This document shows positions 42,100-51,228 of a stretch of DNA of 64,000 nucleotides, piece by piece. Within the stretch, counting starts at the first letter, position 1; the number at the start of each line of letters is the position of its first letter. The notes under the pieces were generated by a model. The model saw only the letters and a program-made list of their open reading frames with translations, did not search any database and was not told the origin of the DNA. Made by a program: the position numbers and the translations under genes. Origin of the DNA: Halalkaliarchaeum sp. AArc-CO (GTDB taxonomy: Archaea > Halobacteriota > Halobacteria > Halobacteriales > Haloferacaceae); NCBI RefSeq assembly GCF_024972735.1, contig NZ_CP087723.1, forward strand, positions 1,240,001 through 1,304,000, in the 5' to 3' direction.

Positions 42100-43059
42100 A
42101 TGGTTCCCCGCGAGTATCCTGCCGTCGGCTTTGCCGTCTCGATCTTCTTCCTCGTCCAGCTCGGTGCGCTGGCGCTCGTTCCGGGCTTTTTCGAGAGCGG
42201 CTATCAGGCGGTGGAAAACCCCGACGACCCCGCTATCAGTATCCTGTATCTCGGCGTCATCCTCGTCGCGACCGCCCTCATGCTCGCGGCGTTCAAGTAC
42301 AACCTCGACCGCGTCGTCCGCGGGTTCGTCCTGTTCGCTGGCGGGATGCTCGCGTGGTACGTCTTCAGCGTGCTGGTCCCACCAGTCTTCGCGCTGATCC
42401 CGGCGGTGCTGGTCGTTCTCGGACTGCTGTATCATCCGGAGTGGTACGTCATCGACGTTACCGGAATCGTGATGGGGGCCGGCGCAGCGGGGCTGTTCGG
42501 GATCAGTTTCGGACTCCTCCCGTGTATCCTCCTTTTGAGTGCGCTGGCGGTGTACGACGCGATCAGCGTCTACGGGACCGAGCACATGCTCTCGCTCGCG
42601 GAGGGGGTCATGGAGCTTCGGATCCCGGTGATCCTCGTCGTTCCGCTCTCGCTTTCCTACTCGCTTCTGGAGGACGACTTCGCCGGCCCGGAAGGCAACG
42701 GCGACGACGGGTCGGATTCGGAGGGAAGCGACGGGATGAAAGACGAGTCTCCACAGCGGGACGCGTTCTTTATCGGGCTCGGCGACGCGGTGATGCCCGC
42801 GATCATGGTCGCAAGCGCTGCGTTCTTCTCCCCGGCCCCGAACTACGAGGTCCCGATTATCGCGGTGAACCTTCCCGCGATCGGCGCGATGGTTGGAACG
42901 ATCCTGGGTCTGCTCGTGTTGCTCCGGTGGGTGATGCGCGGCCGGGCCCACGCCGGCCTCCCGCTTTTGAACGGCGGCGCCATCGGCGGCTACCTGCTGG
43001 GGTCCCTCGCGGCGGGGGTCACGCTCGCCGAGGCAGTCGGCGTCGCCGGGTTCTTTTGA
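42100..43059 (+). CDS. presenilin/signal-peptide-peptidase-family intramembrane aspartyl protease
   Basis: 319 residues, nine hydrophobic helices. The catalytic pair is Asp153 in AVYDAISVY and Asp229 in IGLGDAVMP. The C-terminal PAL-like box appears as GLPLLNGG. An acidic hydrophilic loop (about 190-220) separates the two halves, as in archaeal PSH proteins. It cleaves transmembrane segments, possibly remnant signal peptides. It lies 61 nt after gar1 and may be in the same transcript. Confidence 0.92.
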   Translation: MVPREYPAVGFAVSIFFLVQLGALALVPGFFESGYQAVENPDDPAISILYLGVILVATALMLAAFKYNLDRVVRGFVLFAGGMLAWYVFSVLVPPVFALIPAVLVVLGLLYHPEWYVIDVTGIVMGAGAAGLFGISFGLLPCILLLSALAVYDAISVYGTEHMLSLAEGVMELRIPVILVVPLSLSYSLLEDDFAGPEGNGDDGSDSEGSDGMKDESPQRDAFFIGLGDAVMPAIMVASAAFFSPAPNYEVPIIAVNLPAIGAMVGTILGLLVLLRWVMRGRAHAGLPLLNGGAIGGYLLGSLAAGVTLAEAVGVAGFF

Positions 43060-43090
43060 ACTTCTGTACGGTCGACAGCCTCTGGGAGGA

Positions 43091-43924
43091 CTACTCGCCG
43101 AGATACTCGCCGACGATCGAGGCGAGCTCCGACCGGAAGGCCCGACGGTCGACTGTCGACTCGGGATGATGGAGCCGGCGGTGATGTCGCCTGAGTGCGT
43201 CCTCGAGCAGTCGTTCGTACAGGGAATCGACTGTCACCGGTGTCCCCTGAGCTTCGAGCCGCCCCACGATCCAGTCGAGTCTCGTGTCGGTCGCGTACTC
43301 CCGGGCGAACTCTCCAGTGGGTGCGGTGATCGGCACCGGTGGCGAGTCCGACGTGCTGTCGAACTCCGGATGGAGAAGCTTCCCCCGGGGACCGCTGGTG
43401 TTCCGGATCTCGATCCCGGCTGCGTGGCCGTCGTACCAGTTCGAGTCCGGGATCCCGTCGGGTGACGGATCGAAATCACGCGGGGGGAGCTCCTTGCGGA
43501 CGGCGTTGACCGGCTCCAGCCCCAGGCGCTCGAAAACTCGTTCGGCGGCATCTGGCGGGAGGAGCCCCTCGTCGGCCGACCACACCTCGACGCCCAGCAC
43601 GGACGGCAGCCTATCGAAGTCGTACTCGATGGTCTGACGGTGGGTCGCGACGCCGAACAGGACCACGCGCTCTACGTCGTCGACGGCCGCAGACAGCGCC
43701 CCCCTGTCGAGACGTTCCCGGACGTGTCTCACTGCGTGTCGATACGCGCCCGGCACGTCGTCGTCCTCGAAAATCCGTTTGCCGTCCCCGAACCTGACGA
43801 CGCCGGAGTGTCGCAGCTGGAACCGAAGCGGGGCGCCGTCGATCCACTCCCGGATCCACAGGTGTCCCCCCTCGAACAGCCCGTCGACGTCGTGGATGTC
43901 CGGCGTCTTTGGGTACGGTCGCAT
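43091..43924 (-). CDS. RNA-ligase-like nucleotidyltransferase with degenerate active site
   Basis: 277 residues. The start YPKTPDIHDV ... GGHLWIREWIDGAPLRFQL has the shape of the covalent nucleotidyltransferase motif I (KxDG), but the nucleophilic Lys is Trp27. The position normally carrying the motif III Glu is Val92 (LFGVATH), and motif IV, normally EGxVIRN-like, reads AGIEIRN. The motif V Lys is kept (Lys182, GKLLHP). It therefore looks like a ligase fold that has lost adenylation chemistry; RNA binding may remain. It converges with the presenilin gene. Confidence 0.65.
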   Translation of the reverse strand: MRPYPKTPDIHDVDGLFEGGHLWIREWIDGAPLRFQLRHSGVVRFGDGKRIFEDDDVPGAYRHAVRHVRERLDRGALSAAVDDVERVVLFGVATHRQTIEYDFDRLPSVLGVEVWSADEGLLPPDAAERVFERLGLEPVNAVRKELPPRDFDPSPDGIPDSNWYDGHAAGIEIRNTSGPRGKLLHPEFDSTSDSPPVPITAPTGEFAREYATDTRLDWIVGRLEAQGTPVTVDSLYERLLEDALRRHHRRLHHPESTVDRRAFRSELASIVGEYLGE

Positions 43925-44037
43925 GCTCGTTTCCGACGAGCGACCGCCGGACCCATATAGCCGTCGGCACGCTCCCGGTCGGGAGGGAAAGCGCTTTACT
44001 GGCCGGGGACAGTGTCACGTCGTAGACGAACCCGAGA

Positions 44038-44697
44038 ATGACTGATCACGGAACTCCCGCCGGCGACGAGCGGTCCGAAAGTCTGACCGACTGGTTTCGC
44101 GGCGTCCGTTCGTGGCTTTCGAGGACGGCCGATCGGTCTGCGGTCGTCGGCATCGGTCGGCGCGCGTCGAGCTCGGGCGAACGGGTCGCCGACATCGTCA
44201 AAGGTTCGTGGCTCTATCGGTGGCTCACCGCAGAACCGGAACCGGAGGTCATCGTGATCGACCTCCGGGAGACCTACACGGTCGGGCCGTTCATCCGGTT
44301 GCTCGATCTCCTCCTGGAACGTGGTGCCGAGTGGGCTGACAGTTCCCGATCCGTCTCCGGGGTGAAGATCGGGATCGAACGCACCACGGCAGCACCCCTC
44401 CGGATCGGAGGGGCGTTCGTCGCGATCCTCGCGGCAGTCGGGTTGATCGTGACGCTGCTCACGGCTGAGTCATCGACGGTGGCCGGAGTCGGCCTCGTGG
44501 GGCTGTTGCTCGTCGGCGCGCTAGCGACTCGCGACGAGCGGTCCTGGAGTGAACTGCAAGAGACGCGTCCCGTTCGGCTGCTGGCGGCGGCGTTCGAACC
44601 GCCGGAGCCGCCCGAGTCGGGATCGCAGGAGTCGACGCACCTGTCGAAACGGACCGAGACCGCGGATGCGGGCGAGGACCGGGAACAGGCCGGGTGA
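44038..44697 (+). CDS. haloarchaeal membrane protein, unknown
   Basis: 219 residues. The soluble N-terminal half contains VADIVKGSWLYRWLTAEPEPEVIVIDLRETYTVGPFI. Two hydrophobic helices follow (about 121-140 and 143-160), then an acidic tail. No recognisable domain. Its stop overlaps the start of the MBL-fold gene by 4 nt, so they are co-translated. Confidence 0.75.
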   Translation: MTDHGTPAGDERSESLTDWFRGVRSWLSRTADRSAVVGIGRRASSSGERVADIVKGSWLYRWLTAEPEPEVIVIDLRETYTVGPFIRLLDLLLERGAEWADSSRSVSGVKIGIERTTAAPLRIGGAFVAILAAVGLIVTLLTAESSTVAGVGLVGLLLVGALATRDERSWSELQETRPVRLLAAAFEPPEPPESGSQESTHLSKRTETADAGEDREQAG

Positions 44698-45479
44698 TCG
44701 GCGTGCGAGTGACGGTTCTCGGGACCGGGGCCGCGCTCGCGACCGGCGATCGCGTCCAGACCGGCCTGCTCGTCGACATGGGCGGGTCAACGCTGCTGGT
44801 CGACTGCGGGAGCGGCGTCCTCCACCGCCTCGCGGGGATCGGCCGTGATCCCACCGAAATCGACGCTGTCCTGCTTTCCCACACCCATCTCGATCACGTC
44901 TCGGATCTCCCTGGCCTCGCGAAAGCACGATGGATGATCGATGGGTCGACGACGCCGATTATCGGTCCCCCGGGGACCGCCGCCGACGTCGCTCCGCTGT
45001 TCGAGCTCGACGGGCAGTCGGACAGGATCGACGTGTCCTGCTTCGAGATCGGAGCGGAGCCGAGGGATCGGCGCGAAATCGACGTTCCGGGGACGGAGGG
45101 TATCGATGTCTCCGTTGTGCCGACGGTTCACTCCCGCCCGGGGGTGGGGTATCGGTTCGAGGACCGGTTCGGCTTCAGCGGCGACACGGAGGCGAGTGCG
45201 AATCTGCTCGGGTTCTTCGACGGGGTCGACGTGCTCGTCCACGACTGCGCTCGACCGCCGGGTGGTGAGCCGGACAATCACCCGACACCGGAGGCGCTCG
45301 CCGAGGCGCTCGAACGCGCGGCTCCCGACATCGAGCGACTGTATTTGACGCACCTGTATCCGGACGCCGCAGCTCGCGCCGACGAAGCGAGAGAAGTCGT
45401 CGCCGAGGCCACCGACGCGACCGTCCACGTCGCCGCCGACACCGACATCGTCGTGAGTGAGCGCGACCAGACGAACTGA
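44694..45479 (+). CDS. metallo-beta-lactamase-fold hydrolase (RNase Z-like group)
   Basis: 261 residues, GTG start overlapping the previous stop. VTVLGTGAALATGDRVQTG and LLSHTHLDHVSDLPGL (HxHxDH zinc site) belong to the RNase Z/arylsulfatase-like MBL group, with SGDTEAS and a late His in LTHLYPDA. It hydrolyses a phosphodiester or ester. It lacks the exosite of tRNase Z, so tRNA processing is not assured. Confidence 0.82.
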   Translation: MIGVRVTVLGTGAALATGDRVQTGLLVDMGGSTLLVDCGSGVLHRLAGIGRDPTEIDAVLLSHTHLDHVSDLPGLAKARWMIDGSTTPIIGPPGTAADVAPLFELDGQSDRIDVSCFEIGAEPRDRREIDVPGTEGIDVSVVPTVHSRPGVGYRFEDRFGFSGDTEASANLLGFFDGVDVLVHDCARPPGGEPDNHPTPEALAEALERAAPDIERLYLTHLYPDAAARADEAREVVAEATDATVHVAADTDIVVSERDQTN

Positions 45480-45515
45480 CGGCGTCCTGCGTTCGCCCGA
45501 CTGAGGTCCAGCAGG

Positions 45516-46268
45516 CTATCGGTCCCGGACCCGTTCGGTCGCCCGATCGAGATCCGCCGGACGGTTGACGTTCTGTCGCCAGCCGCCGAACTCCGCGAGT
45601 TCGACCGCCTCCACGCGTGCGCCGGCCGCACAGAGCACGTCGATTGCGTCGGACAGTTCGTACTCGCCGTGATCGCTCGGCCGGAGCAGCGACAGCGCCG
45701 AAAAGATCTCCGCGGGGAGCACGTAACAGCCCGCGCTGGCGAGCGTCGACGGTGGCTCCTCCGGCTTCTCGACGACGCCCTCGACGCGGACGGTACCGTC
45801 GACGTCCGGGGGAGCCACCGGTACGAACACCCCGGTCTCCCTGGCGACGTCTGGTGACAGACGTTCCGCGAGCGCTGTCACTGCGGCGTCGCTTTCGGCG
45901 TGGCGGTCGAGCAGCTCCTCGAAATCGAACTCCGGATCGAACACGTTGTCGCCGTTTACCAGCAAAAACTCCCCGTCCACGAACGGTTCCGAAAGCGACA
46001 CCGCGTGGCCGAGTCCGAGACGGTCCCGCTGGTGGACGTACTGGAGATCGAGGTCCCGATAGCTGTCGCCGTACTGGGCGACGATGTCGCTGGCCCGGTA
46101 GCCGACGACGACGACGGCCTCTGTTATCCCGGCCGAGAGCAACTGGTCGAAACACCGGGTCAAGATCGGCGTACCGTCGACCGCGAGCAGCCCTTTCGGG
46201 CGCTCGCGAGTGAGCGGACGAAGTCGCGTCCCGTCCCCCGCCGCGGGAACGACAGCCTGTCGGATCAT
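45516..46268 (-). CDS. sugar-1-phosphate nucleotidyltransferase
   Basis: 250 residues. VVPAAGDGTRLRPLTRERPKGLL is the nucleotide-binding signature, then LLVNGDNVFDP (metal-binding Asp) and GVVEKPEEPPSTLASAGCYVL. It makes an NDP-sugar from NTP and sugar-1-phosphate. There is no left-handed helix domain as in GlmU. It sits next to a VanZ-like gene, with no other glycan-synthesis genes nearby. Substrate not determinable. Confidence 0.87.
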   Translation of the reverse strand: MIRQAVVPAAGDGTRLRPLTRERPKGLLAVDGTPILTRCFDQLLSAGITEAVVVVGYRASDIVAQYGDSYRDLDLQYVHQRDRLGLGHAVSLSEPFVDGEFLLVNGDNVFDPEFDFEELLDRHAESDAAVTALAERLSPDVARETGVFVPVAPPDVDGTVRVEGVVEKPEEPPSTLASAGCYVLPAEIFSALSLLRPSDHGEYELSDAIDVLCAAGARVEAVELAEFGGWRQNVNRPADLDRATERVRDR

Positions 46269-46321
46269 CGATCGATCCAACAGGCGGGACGGTGTTGGCC
46301 CTTTCGCTCGTAGAACGGTTG

Positions 46322-46774
46322 CTACTGCACTGGCGGTTTCAGCTCCGCGAGCTTCCGGATCCGATAAAACCGCACGTACTGGACGACCGCACGCCACAGG
46401 CCGACCGCGACGGCTGCACCGACGGCGTTGGTGACCATGTCCAGCGGGCTGTACGTTCGCTCGGGAACAGTCGCCTGGACGAGTTCGATCCCGATCCCGT
46501 AGCCGACTGCGATCAGGAATACGATCGACAGGATCTGCCAGTCGGGCCGGGGGGAGTCGTGGAGCGCGTACGCGAGCACCAGCGCGAGCCCGCCGTACGC
46601 CAGGAGATGCATCCACTTGCTGAACGGGAGGATCCCGAAGGGACCGGTTCTGAAGGCGTCGCCGCCCGGCATCGGAATGATGGAGAAGTAGAGAATCGTT
46701 CCCATTACGGCACCCACGAGCGCCAGCCGAACCCATCGCGGGAAAAGCGGGAGTCGGAACCGACGGGATCGCAT
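46322..46774 (-). CDS. VanZ-family membrane protein
   Basis: 150 residues, four helices. The VanZ-like core reads LPFSKWMHLLAYGGLALVLAYAL ... GIGIELVQATVPERTYSPLDMVTNAVGAAV, with conserved His, Glu and Asp positions. The biochemical role of the family is not established in archaea. It is in the same orientation as the nucleotidyltransferase, 53 nt upstream of it. Confidence 0.87.
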   Translation of the reverse strand: MRSRRFRLPLFPRWVRLALVGAVMGTILYFSIIPMPGGDAFRTGPFGILPFSKWMHLLAYGGLALVLAYALHDSPRPDWQILSIVFLIAVGYGIGIELVQATVPERTYSPLDMVTNAVGAAVAVGLWRAVVQYVRFYRIRKLAELKPPVQ

Positions 46775-46881
46775 ACCTGCAGGTGGTTCGGCCCGCCAGT
46801 TAAACCACCGATCTCGGTGGCGGACGCGTCGCACTCGGTGGCGCCACAAACGGTAAGCTGTCGCCCCGCGAACTTGATCGC

Positions 46882-47625
46882 GTGACGTGGACACGCCGGA
46901 GCATTGCGATCGCGCTCGTCGGAGGGGTGGTCGTTCTCGCGATCGCCGGCGGGGGGCTGTACCTCGAACTCGGTCAGGGTCCGGACCGGGCGGCGCTGTC
47001 GGCAGTCCAGGACGATCCGAACGTGATCGTAACCCACACTGTCGGCGGCCACCTGGTTCACTCCGGAACCGTTTCAAACGACACGACGGGGATCGTGCTG
47101 TATCCGGGCGGATTGGTTACTCCGGAGAGTTACGTCCCGACCGCCGCAGAGATCGCCGTCAGGGACGACGTCGCAGTCGTGATCCCGAAGATGCCGTACA
47201 ACCTGGCGATCCTCGACGTCGACCGCGCGGGGACCGCCCGCGACGCCGCGCCGGAGATCCGGGACTGGTACGTCGCCGGACACTCGCTGGGGGGTGTGGC
47301 GGCCTGTCGGTACGCCGTCGGGGAGCCGGACGAGGTCGAGGGGATCGTCCTGTTTGCGTCCTACTGCGATCGCGACGGTTCCGACGCGGACCTCCGGGCA
47401 CTTTCGGTGTTGGCAACCGAAGACGAGGTTCTCGATCGGGAGGCCGAACGCCGGAACCGGGAGCTGTTTCCGGCGGAGGCCCGGATCGTCGAGATCGACG
47501 GGATGAATCACGCCCAGTTCGGCGCCTATGGTTCACAGCGCGGTGACGGGACGGCGAAGATCGACAACGAGGCGGCGAGAAATCAGGTGGCAATCGAAGT
47601 TGTGGTGTGGTTGGAGCAGCAGTAA
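46882..47625 (+). CDS. alpha/beta-hydrolase with N-terminal membrane anchor
   Basis: 247 residues, GTG start. One N-terminal helix (about 9-28) is followed by an alpha/beta-hydrolase domain with the nucleophile elbow VAGHSLGGVAACRYA and the late catalytic His in GMNHAQFGAYG, as in the hydrolase_5 group. It probably acts outside the membrane. The substrate is unknown. Confidence 0.85.
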   Translation: MTWTRRSIAIALVGGVVVLAIAGGGLYLELGQGPDRAALSAVQDDPNVIVTHTVGGHLVHSGTVSNDTTGIVLYPGGLVTPESYVPTAAEIAVRDDVAVVIPKMPYNLAILDVDRAGTARDAAPEIRDWYVAGHSLGGVAACRYAVGEPDEVEGIVLFASYCDRDGSDADLRALSVLATEDEVLDREAERRNRELFPAEARIVEIDGMNHAQFGAYGSQRGDGTAKIDNEAARNQVAIEVVVWLEQQ

Positions 47626-47672
47626 CTGGACGATTGACGCTCCCTTATACCGGCCGGAGCGACGTACCCCTA

Positions 47673-48557
47673 TCAGGGATGTTCGTCCGTCTCGACGGCG
47701 AACTCCTCGCGGGGTTGGCCGGTACAGGTGAGGACGTAGCCCTCCTCGATCTCGTCGTCGTCGAGAACCTGATTGTCGGTCATCTCGACGAGTTCGTGCC
47801 CGTCGCCGTCGACCTTCGCGGTACACTGCCCACAGACGCCGACTTCACACTGGTAGGGAAGATCCCAGCCCTGATCCAGGCCGGCGTACAGCAGCTCCTC
47901 GTCTTCGCTCACCGGGATCGTCTCGCCTTCCTTCACGAACTCGATGTCGTACTGCTCTCCGTCGTCGACAGCGTCTTCCTCTTCGGTGTCGTCCTCGTCG
48001 TCGGGGTGGACGCCCGTCTCGATGGCGAACTCCTCGCGGGGCTGGCCGGTACAGGTGAGGACGTAGCCCTCCTCGATCTCCTCGTCGTCGAGGTAGTCGT
48101 TGGACGTCATCTCGACGAGTTCGTGCCCGTCGCCGTCGACCTTCGCGGTACACTGACCGCAGACGCCGACCTCACACTGGTAGGGGAGATCCCAGCCCTG
48201 ATCCAGGCCGGCGTACAGCAGCTCCTCGTCTTCGCCTACCGGAATCGTCTCGCCCTCGTTGGTGAACTCGATGTCGTAACCTTCACCGTCGTCGCCGGTG
48301 TCGCCCTCCTCGCCGTCGTCCTCCTCGCCGTCGTCCTCGCCGTCCGCCGGGTCTTCGGGCTCCTGGAGATGTTCGGGTTCCTCGAACAGCCCGACGCAGC
48401 CGGCCGTCCCGACGGCCGCAGCGCCGGAGATGGCAGCAAGGACTTTCCGGCGCTGTGTTTTACAGCCGCCACGACCATCACAGTCGGCACCGTTCCCGCC
48501 GTCACAGTCGCTCGTTTTCGGTACGTGGGGCGTTTCTCCCGAAGCACTGTCGTCCAT
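47673..48557 (-). CDS. Tat lipoprotein with two tandem plant-type [2Fe-2S] ferredoxin domains
   Basis: 294 residues. QRRKVLAAISG (35-45) and lipobox TAGC (Cys54) are followed by an acidic linker. Two nearly identical ferredoxin domains follow (about 93-185 and 202-292), with clusters at Cys128/133/136/169 and Cys237/242/245/278 (CEVGVCGQC ... TCTG). The repeat period is 109 residues. The N-terminal 34 residues before the Tat motif contain three additional Cys. It would be an extracytoplasmic electron carrier, unusual for this class. It could deliver electrons to the anchor-less Mo reductases of this window, but that is only inference. Confidence 0.9.
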   Translation of the reverse strand: MDDSASGETPHVPKTSDCDGGNGADCDGRGGCKTQRRKVLAAISGAAAVGTAGCVGLFEEPEHLQEPEDPADGEDDGEEDDGEEGDTGDDGEGYDIEFTNEGETIPVGEDEELLYAGLDQGWDLPYQCEVGVCGQCTAKVDGDGHELVEMTSNDYLDDEEIEEGYVLTCTGQPREEFAIETGVHPDDEDDTEEEDAVDDGEQYDIEFVKEGETIPVSEDEELLYAGLDQGWDLPYQCEVGVCGQCTAKVDGDGHELVEMTDNQVLDDDEIEEGYVLTCTGQPREEFAVETDEHP

Positions 48558-48668
48558 TATGTTCGTGGATTAGGCTCTGTTTATTTCGGGATTCGGTTGA
48601 ATATGACAGTGGTTTAAGTACCAGTCCGCCCGTCGTGCTTCCTCCGGCGGAACCGACATTGTGAATCG

Positions 48669-48750
48669 CCTCGGGGTCAAGCCCCGGGGCATTCTCCTCG
48701 ACAGCCTGTAAACGAAGACGGGCGCTGTATCCCCGCGCTGAACGCGAGGT
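48669..48750. other. hairpin pair, possible remnant of an IS200/IS605-type element
   Basis: Two short perfect or near-perfect hairpins, cctcggggtcaagccccgggg (48669-48689) and ccgcgctgaacgcgagg (48732-48748), lie in a 244-nt gap without a gene. Sequences of this look flank TnpB-only elements in haloarchaea, as I remember them. No transposase remains, so this is a tentative relic. Confidence 0.35.
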
Positions 48751-48801
48751 TTTAGGCCCTGCACCGCAGTACATAAGTCGACGGCTCCCGGCCCCAGTAT
48801 C

Positions 48802-50685
48802 ATGGGGCTGGAGGATTTCAGCGATTTCTCGACGGACGACGGCGGCGGATCCGATGGAGACGACTCCAGTGGGGATACCTCCGGCGGGCCGGACGCTCCG
48901 GCCGAGACACTCGAGGAGGAACCGGAGTCGACTGCAAGCAGCTTTCAGCGATACGCGATGGAGCCGGTCGGCGAGGACGCCGGCCTGGGGACGATATCCG
49001 TTTCTCAGGGGCTCCGGGTCGCCGAGGAGGGCGACGACACCACGCTGCGTGCGTTCATCACGACGGGCAACCGCGAGTCCGTCCGGATCGGGACGTACCT
49101 CCTGGTGCCGTATCCGGACGACGAGCGCCTGTTCTGTCGCATCACGGCCCTGGAGTACGCCCAGGAGTTCCAGTCGGACGACGCGACCGAAATCCACGCC
49201 AGACGGCAGATGCGCCGCAACGAGTTCGAAGAACGCGATTACAAGTTCACCGCGACGCTTGAACCGGTCGCCGTGCTCTTCGAGGACGACAGTTCGGCGG
49301 ATGCCGACGGATCGGACGCCGACCGGACGGAACTGAAGCGACGCATGACGGACCGGGTTCCGAAACCGGGTGCTGTCGTCCGGGAAGCGACCGACGCGAC
49401 CGACATCAAAACCGGACTCAACATCCCCGAGGAGGGCGTCTTCCTGGGTCATCTCTCCGTCGGTGGCGAGAAGATCCGGACCGCCGCGGAGCCGCCGACG
49501 GTCGATTACCGGATCGCCGACGACTACGCCGATGGCGATCCGCTGGTGTTTCGTCACACCCTCGTCGCCGGCGGCACCGGTTCCGGAAAAACGCACGCCT
49601 CGAAGAACGTCCTCCGGCAGTATCTCGCCGAAGACAGGCGGTACCCCATGGACGACGGTCGGCGGGTGGCTCCGGCGCTGGTGCAGTTCGACCCGCAAGA
49701 CGAGTACGCCCAGATGCACGACGACAACCCCGAGATGGACGACGCGTTCCGGCGGCGACTCGACAGGGAGGGCGTCGCCTACGGCGGGTACGACGACACG
49801 GTCGCGTTGATCCCGACCGAGGCGGGCGTCGAGTATGGCGGCGGCTCTCACCGGGCCGAGCAGCTCCGGTTTACGGTCCCGTTTTCGATCGTCGACGAGT
49901 ACGACATGCCGTGGCTGGTCGCGGGTGCGTCGCTCAACGACAACCAGTACGGGGCGCTCACCCATCTACTCTCGCGGTTCTTCCGACAGACCGGCGGCGA
50001 AGGAACCTATCGGGAGTTCTGTACCTTCCTGGACGACCCCGCTGTGAAAGAGGAGCTCGACGAGTCCGGTCGGGTTCACGAGGCGACGTTCGATGCCGTA
50101 AAGCGTCGGGTTCACGGCGTTCCGTCGGGTGTGTTCGACGGCGACGCGGCGGCGATAACCGAACTCGATCACGAACTCGTCCGGCCCGGGGGGTTGTCGG
50201 TCGTCCCGACGTATCACCTCTCCTCGAGCCGGGCGAAGGAACTCGTCGTGCTCGCTGTCTCGACGATGCTCGTCGACGACAAGCTCTCGAACAGCCCGAA
50301 CAGCGAGCGAATCAAGCGAACGCCGATGATCCTCGGGATGGACGAGGCTCACAACTTCCTCTCGGAGGCCGACAACGTCCAGGCCCGAAAGGTGGTCCAG
50401 AAGTTCACCGAGGCGGCAAAGCAGGGCCGAAAGGAGCGGCTCGGGCTGTTTCTCATCACACAGGATCCCCAGGACGTCGCCGAACCGGTGTTCAAACAGG
50501 TGAACACGAAGGTGGTGCTCAATCTCGGAGACGAGGACGCGATCCAGAGCGTGAACATTCCCGCGAACCTCCAACAGAAGGTACCCTACATGGAGAAAGG
50601 ACAGATGGTCGTGTACTCGCCGGACAACTCGGATCCCGTCGAACTCATCGGACTGTCGACGTGTCTGACCCGCCACGGGGAGTGA
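48802..50685 (+). CDS. HerA-like hexameric DNA-translocating ATPase
   Basis: 627 residues. The acidic N terminus (1-45) is followed by a HAS-barrel-like region (60-200). The P-loop is LVAGGTGSGKTHASKN (about 253-268), Walker B is MILGMDEAHNFL, and the sensor and Arg-finger region is GLFLITQDPQDVAEPVFKQVNTKVVLNLGDEDA. HerA works with NurA in end resection of DNA breaks, but no nurA is adjacent, so this may be one of the several haloarchaeal HerA paralogues. A TATA-like tacataag sits about 30 nt before the ATG (leaderless). Confidence 0.88.
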   Translation: MGLEDFSDFSTDDGGGSDGDDSSGDTSGGPDAPAETLEEEPESTASSFQRYAMEPVGEDAGLGTISVSQGLRVAEEGDDTTLRAFITTGNRESVRIGTYLLVPYPDDERLFCRITALEYAQEFQSDDATEIHARRQMRRNEFEERDYKFTATLEPVAVLFEDDSSADADGSDADRTELKRRMTDRVPKPGAVVREATDATDIKTGLNIPEEGVFLGHLSVGGEKIRTAAEPPTVDYRIADDYADGDPLVFRHTLVAGGTGSGKTHASKNVLRQYLAEDRRYPMDDGRRVAPALVQFDPQDEYAQMHDDNPEMDDAFRRRLDREGVAYGGYDDTVALIPTEAGVEYGGGSHRAEQLRFTVPFSIVDEYDMPWLVAGASLNDNQYGALTHLLSRFFRQTGGEGTYREFCTFLDDPAVKEELDESGRVHEATFDAVKRRVHGVPSGVFDGDAAAITELDHELVRPGGLSVVPTYHLSSSRAKELVVLAVSTMLVDDKLSNSPNSERIKRTPMILGMDEAHNFLSEADNVQARKVVQKFTEAAKQGRKERLGLFLITQDPQDVAEPVFKQVNTKVVLNLGDEDAIQSVNIPANLQQKVPYMEKGQMVVYSPDNSDPVELIGLSTCLTRHGE

Positions 50686-50781
50686 CAGGCCGCTCTCGTA
50701 CTGCTGTCGATCGGCACGCTGCGTTGCCGGAGGGCCCGATAGCCCCACCCGTTTTTGTAGGAGGCCGGCGAACGTTCTACT

Positions 50782-51210
50782 ATGGTAGAACACGTCGTGA
50801 TCGGGGTCGACGAGTCCGCGAAATCGCGAGCCGCAGTCCAGTTCGTCGTCGACGAGTTCGACGACCTGAAGCTGACGCTCGTTCACGTGCTCAACCCCGG
50901 CGAGGCGGCAAGCGGCGGGAGCGTCGGCGGATTTCCGTCGGGCGCGGAAGACTGGTACGAGGACGCAAACGAGCGTGGACACCGATATCTCTCGGAGGCT
51001 GCAGAAACGATTCCCGACGGATTCGAGGTGGACAGCCGCGTCGAACTCGGCTCGCCGGCCGAACGGATCGTCGCCGTTGCAGAGGAGGAAGGGGCCGATC
51101 ACATCGTCGTCGGGAGCCACGGCCGAAGTGGCGTCTCCCGGCTGTTGCTCGGTAGCGTCGCGGAACGCGTCGTGCGAACCTCGCCGGTTCCGGTGACGGT
51201 GATCAGGTAA
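50782..51210 (+). CDS. universal stress protein (UspA family)
   Basis: 142 residues. HVVIGVDESAKSRAAVQFVVDEF at the start and VGSHGRSGVSRLLLGSVAERVVRTSPVPVTVI at the end give the full ATP-binding loop GxxGxxxxxxxxGS. It stands alone, convergent with the MscS gene. It differs from the Usp at 35287, which has a reduced loop. Confidence 0.92.
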   Translation: MVEHVVIGVDESAKSRAAVQFVVDEFDDLKLTLVHVLNPGEAASGGSVGGFPSGAEDWYEDANERGHRYLSEAAETIPDGFEVDSRVELGSPAERIVAVAEEEGADHIVVGSHGRSGVSRLLLGSVAERVVRTSPVPVTVIR

Positions 51211-51228
51211 CCGGAACTCGACGCCGGC

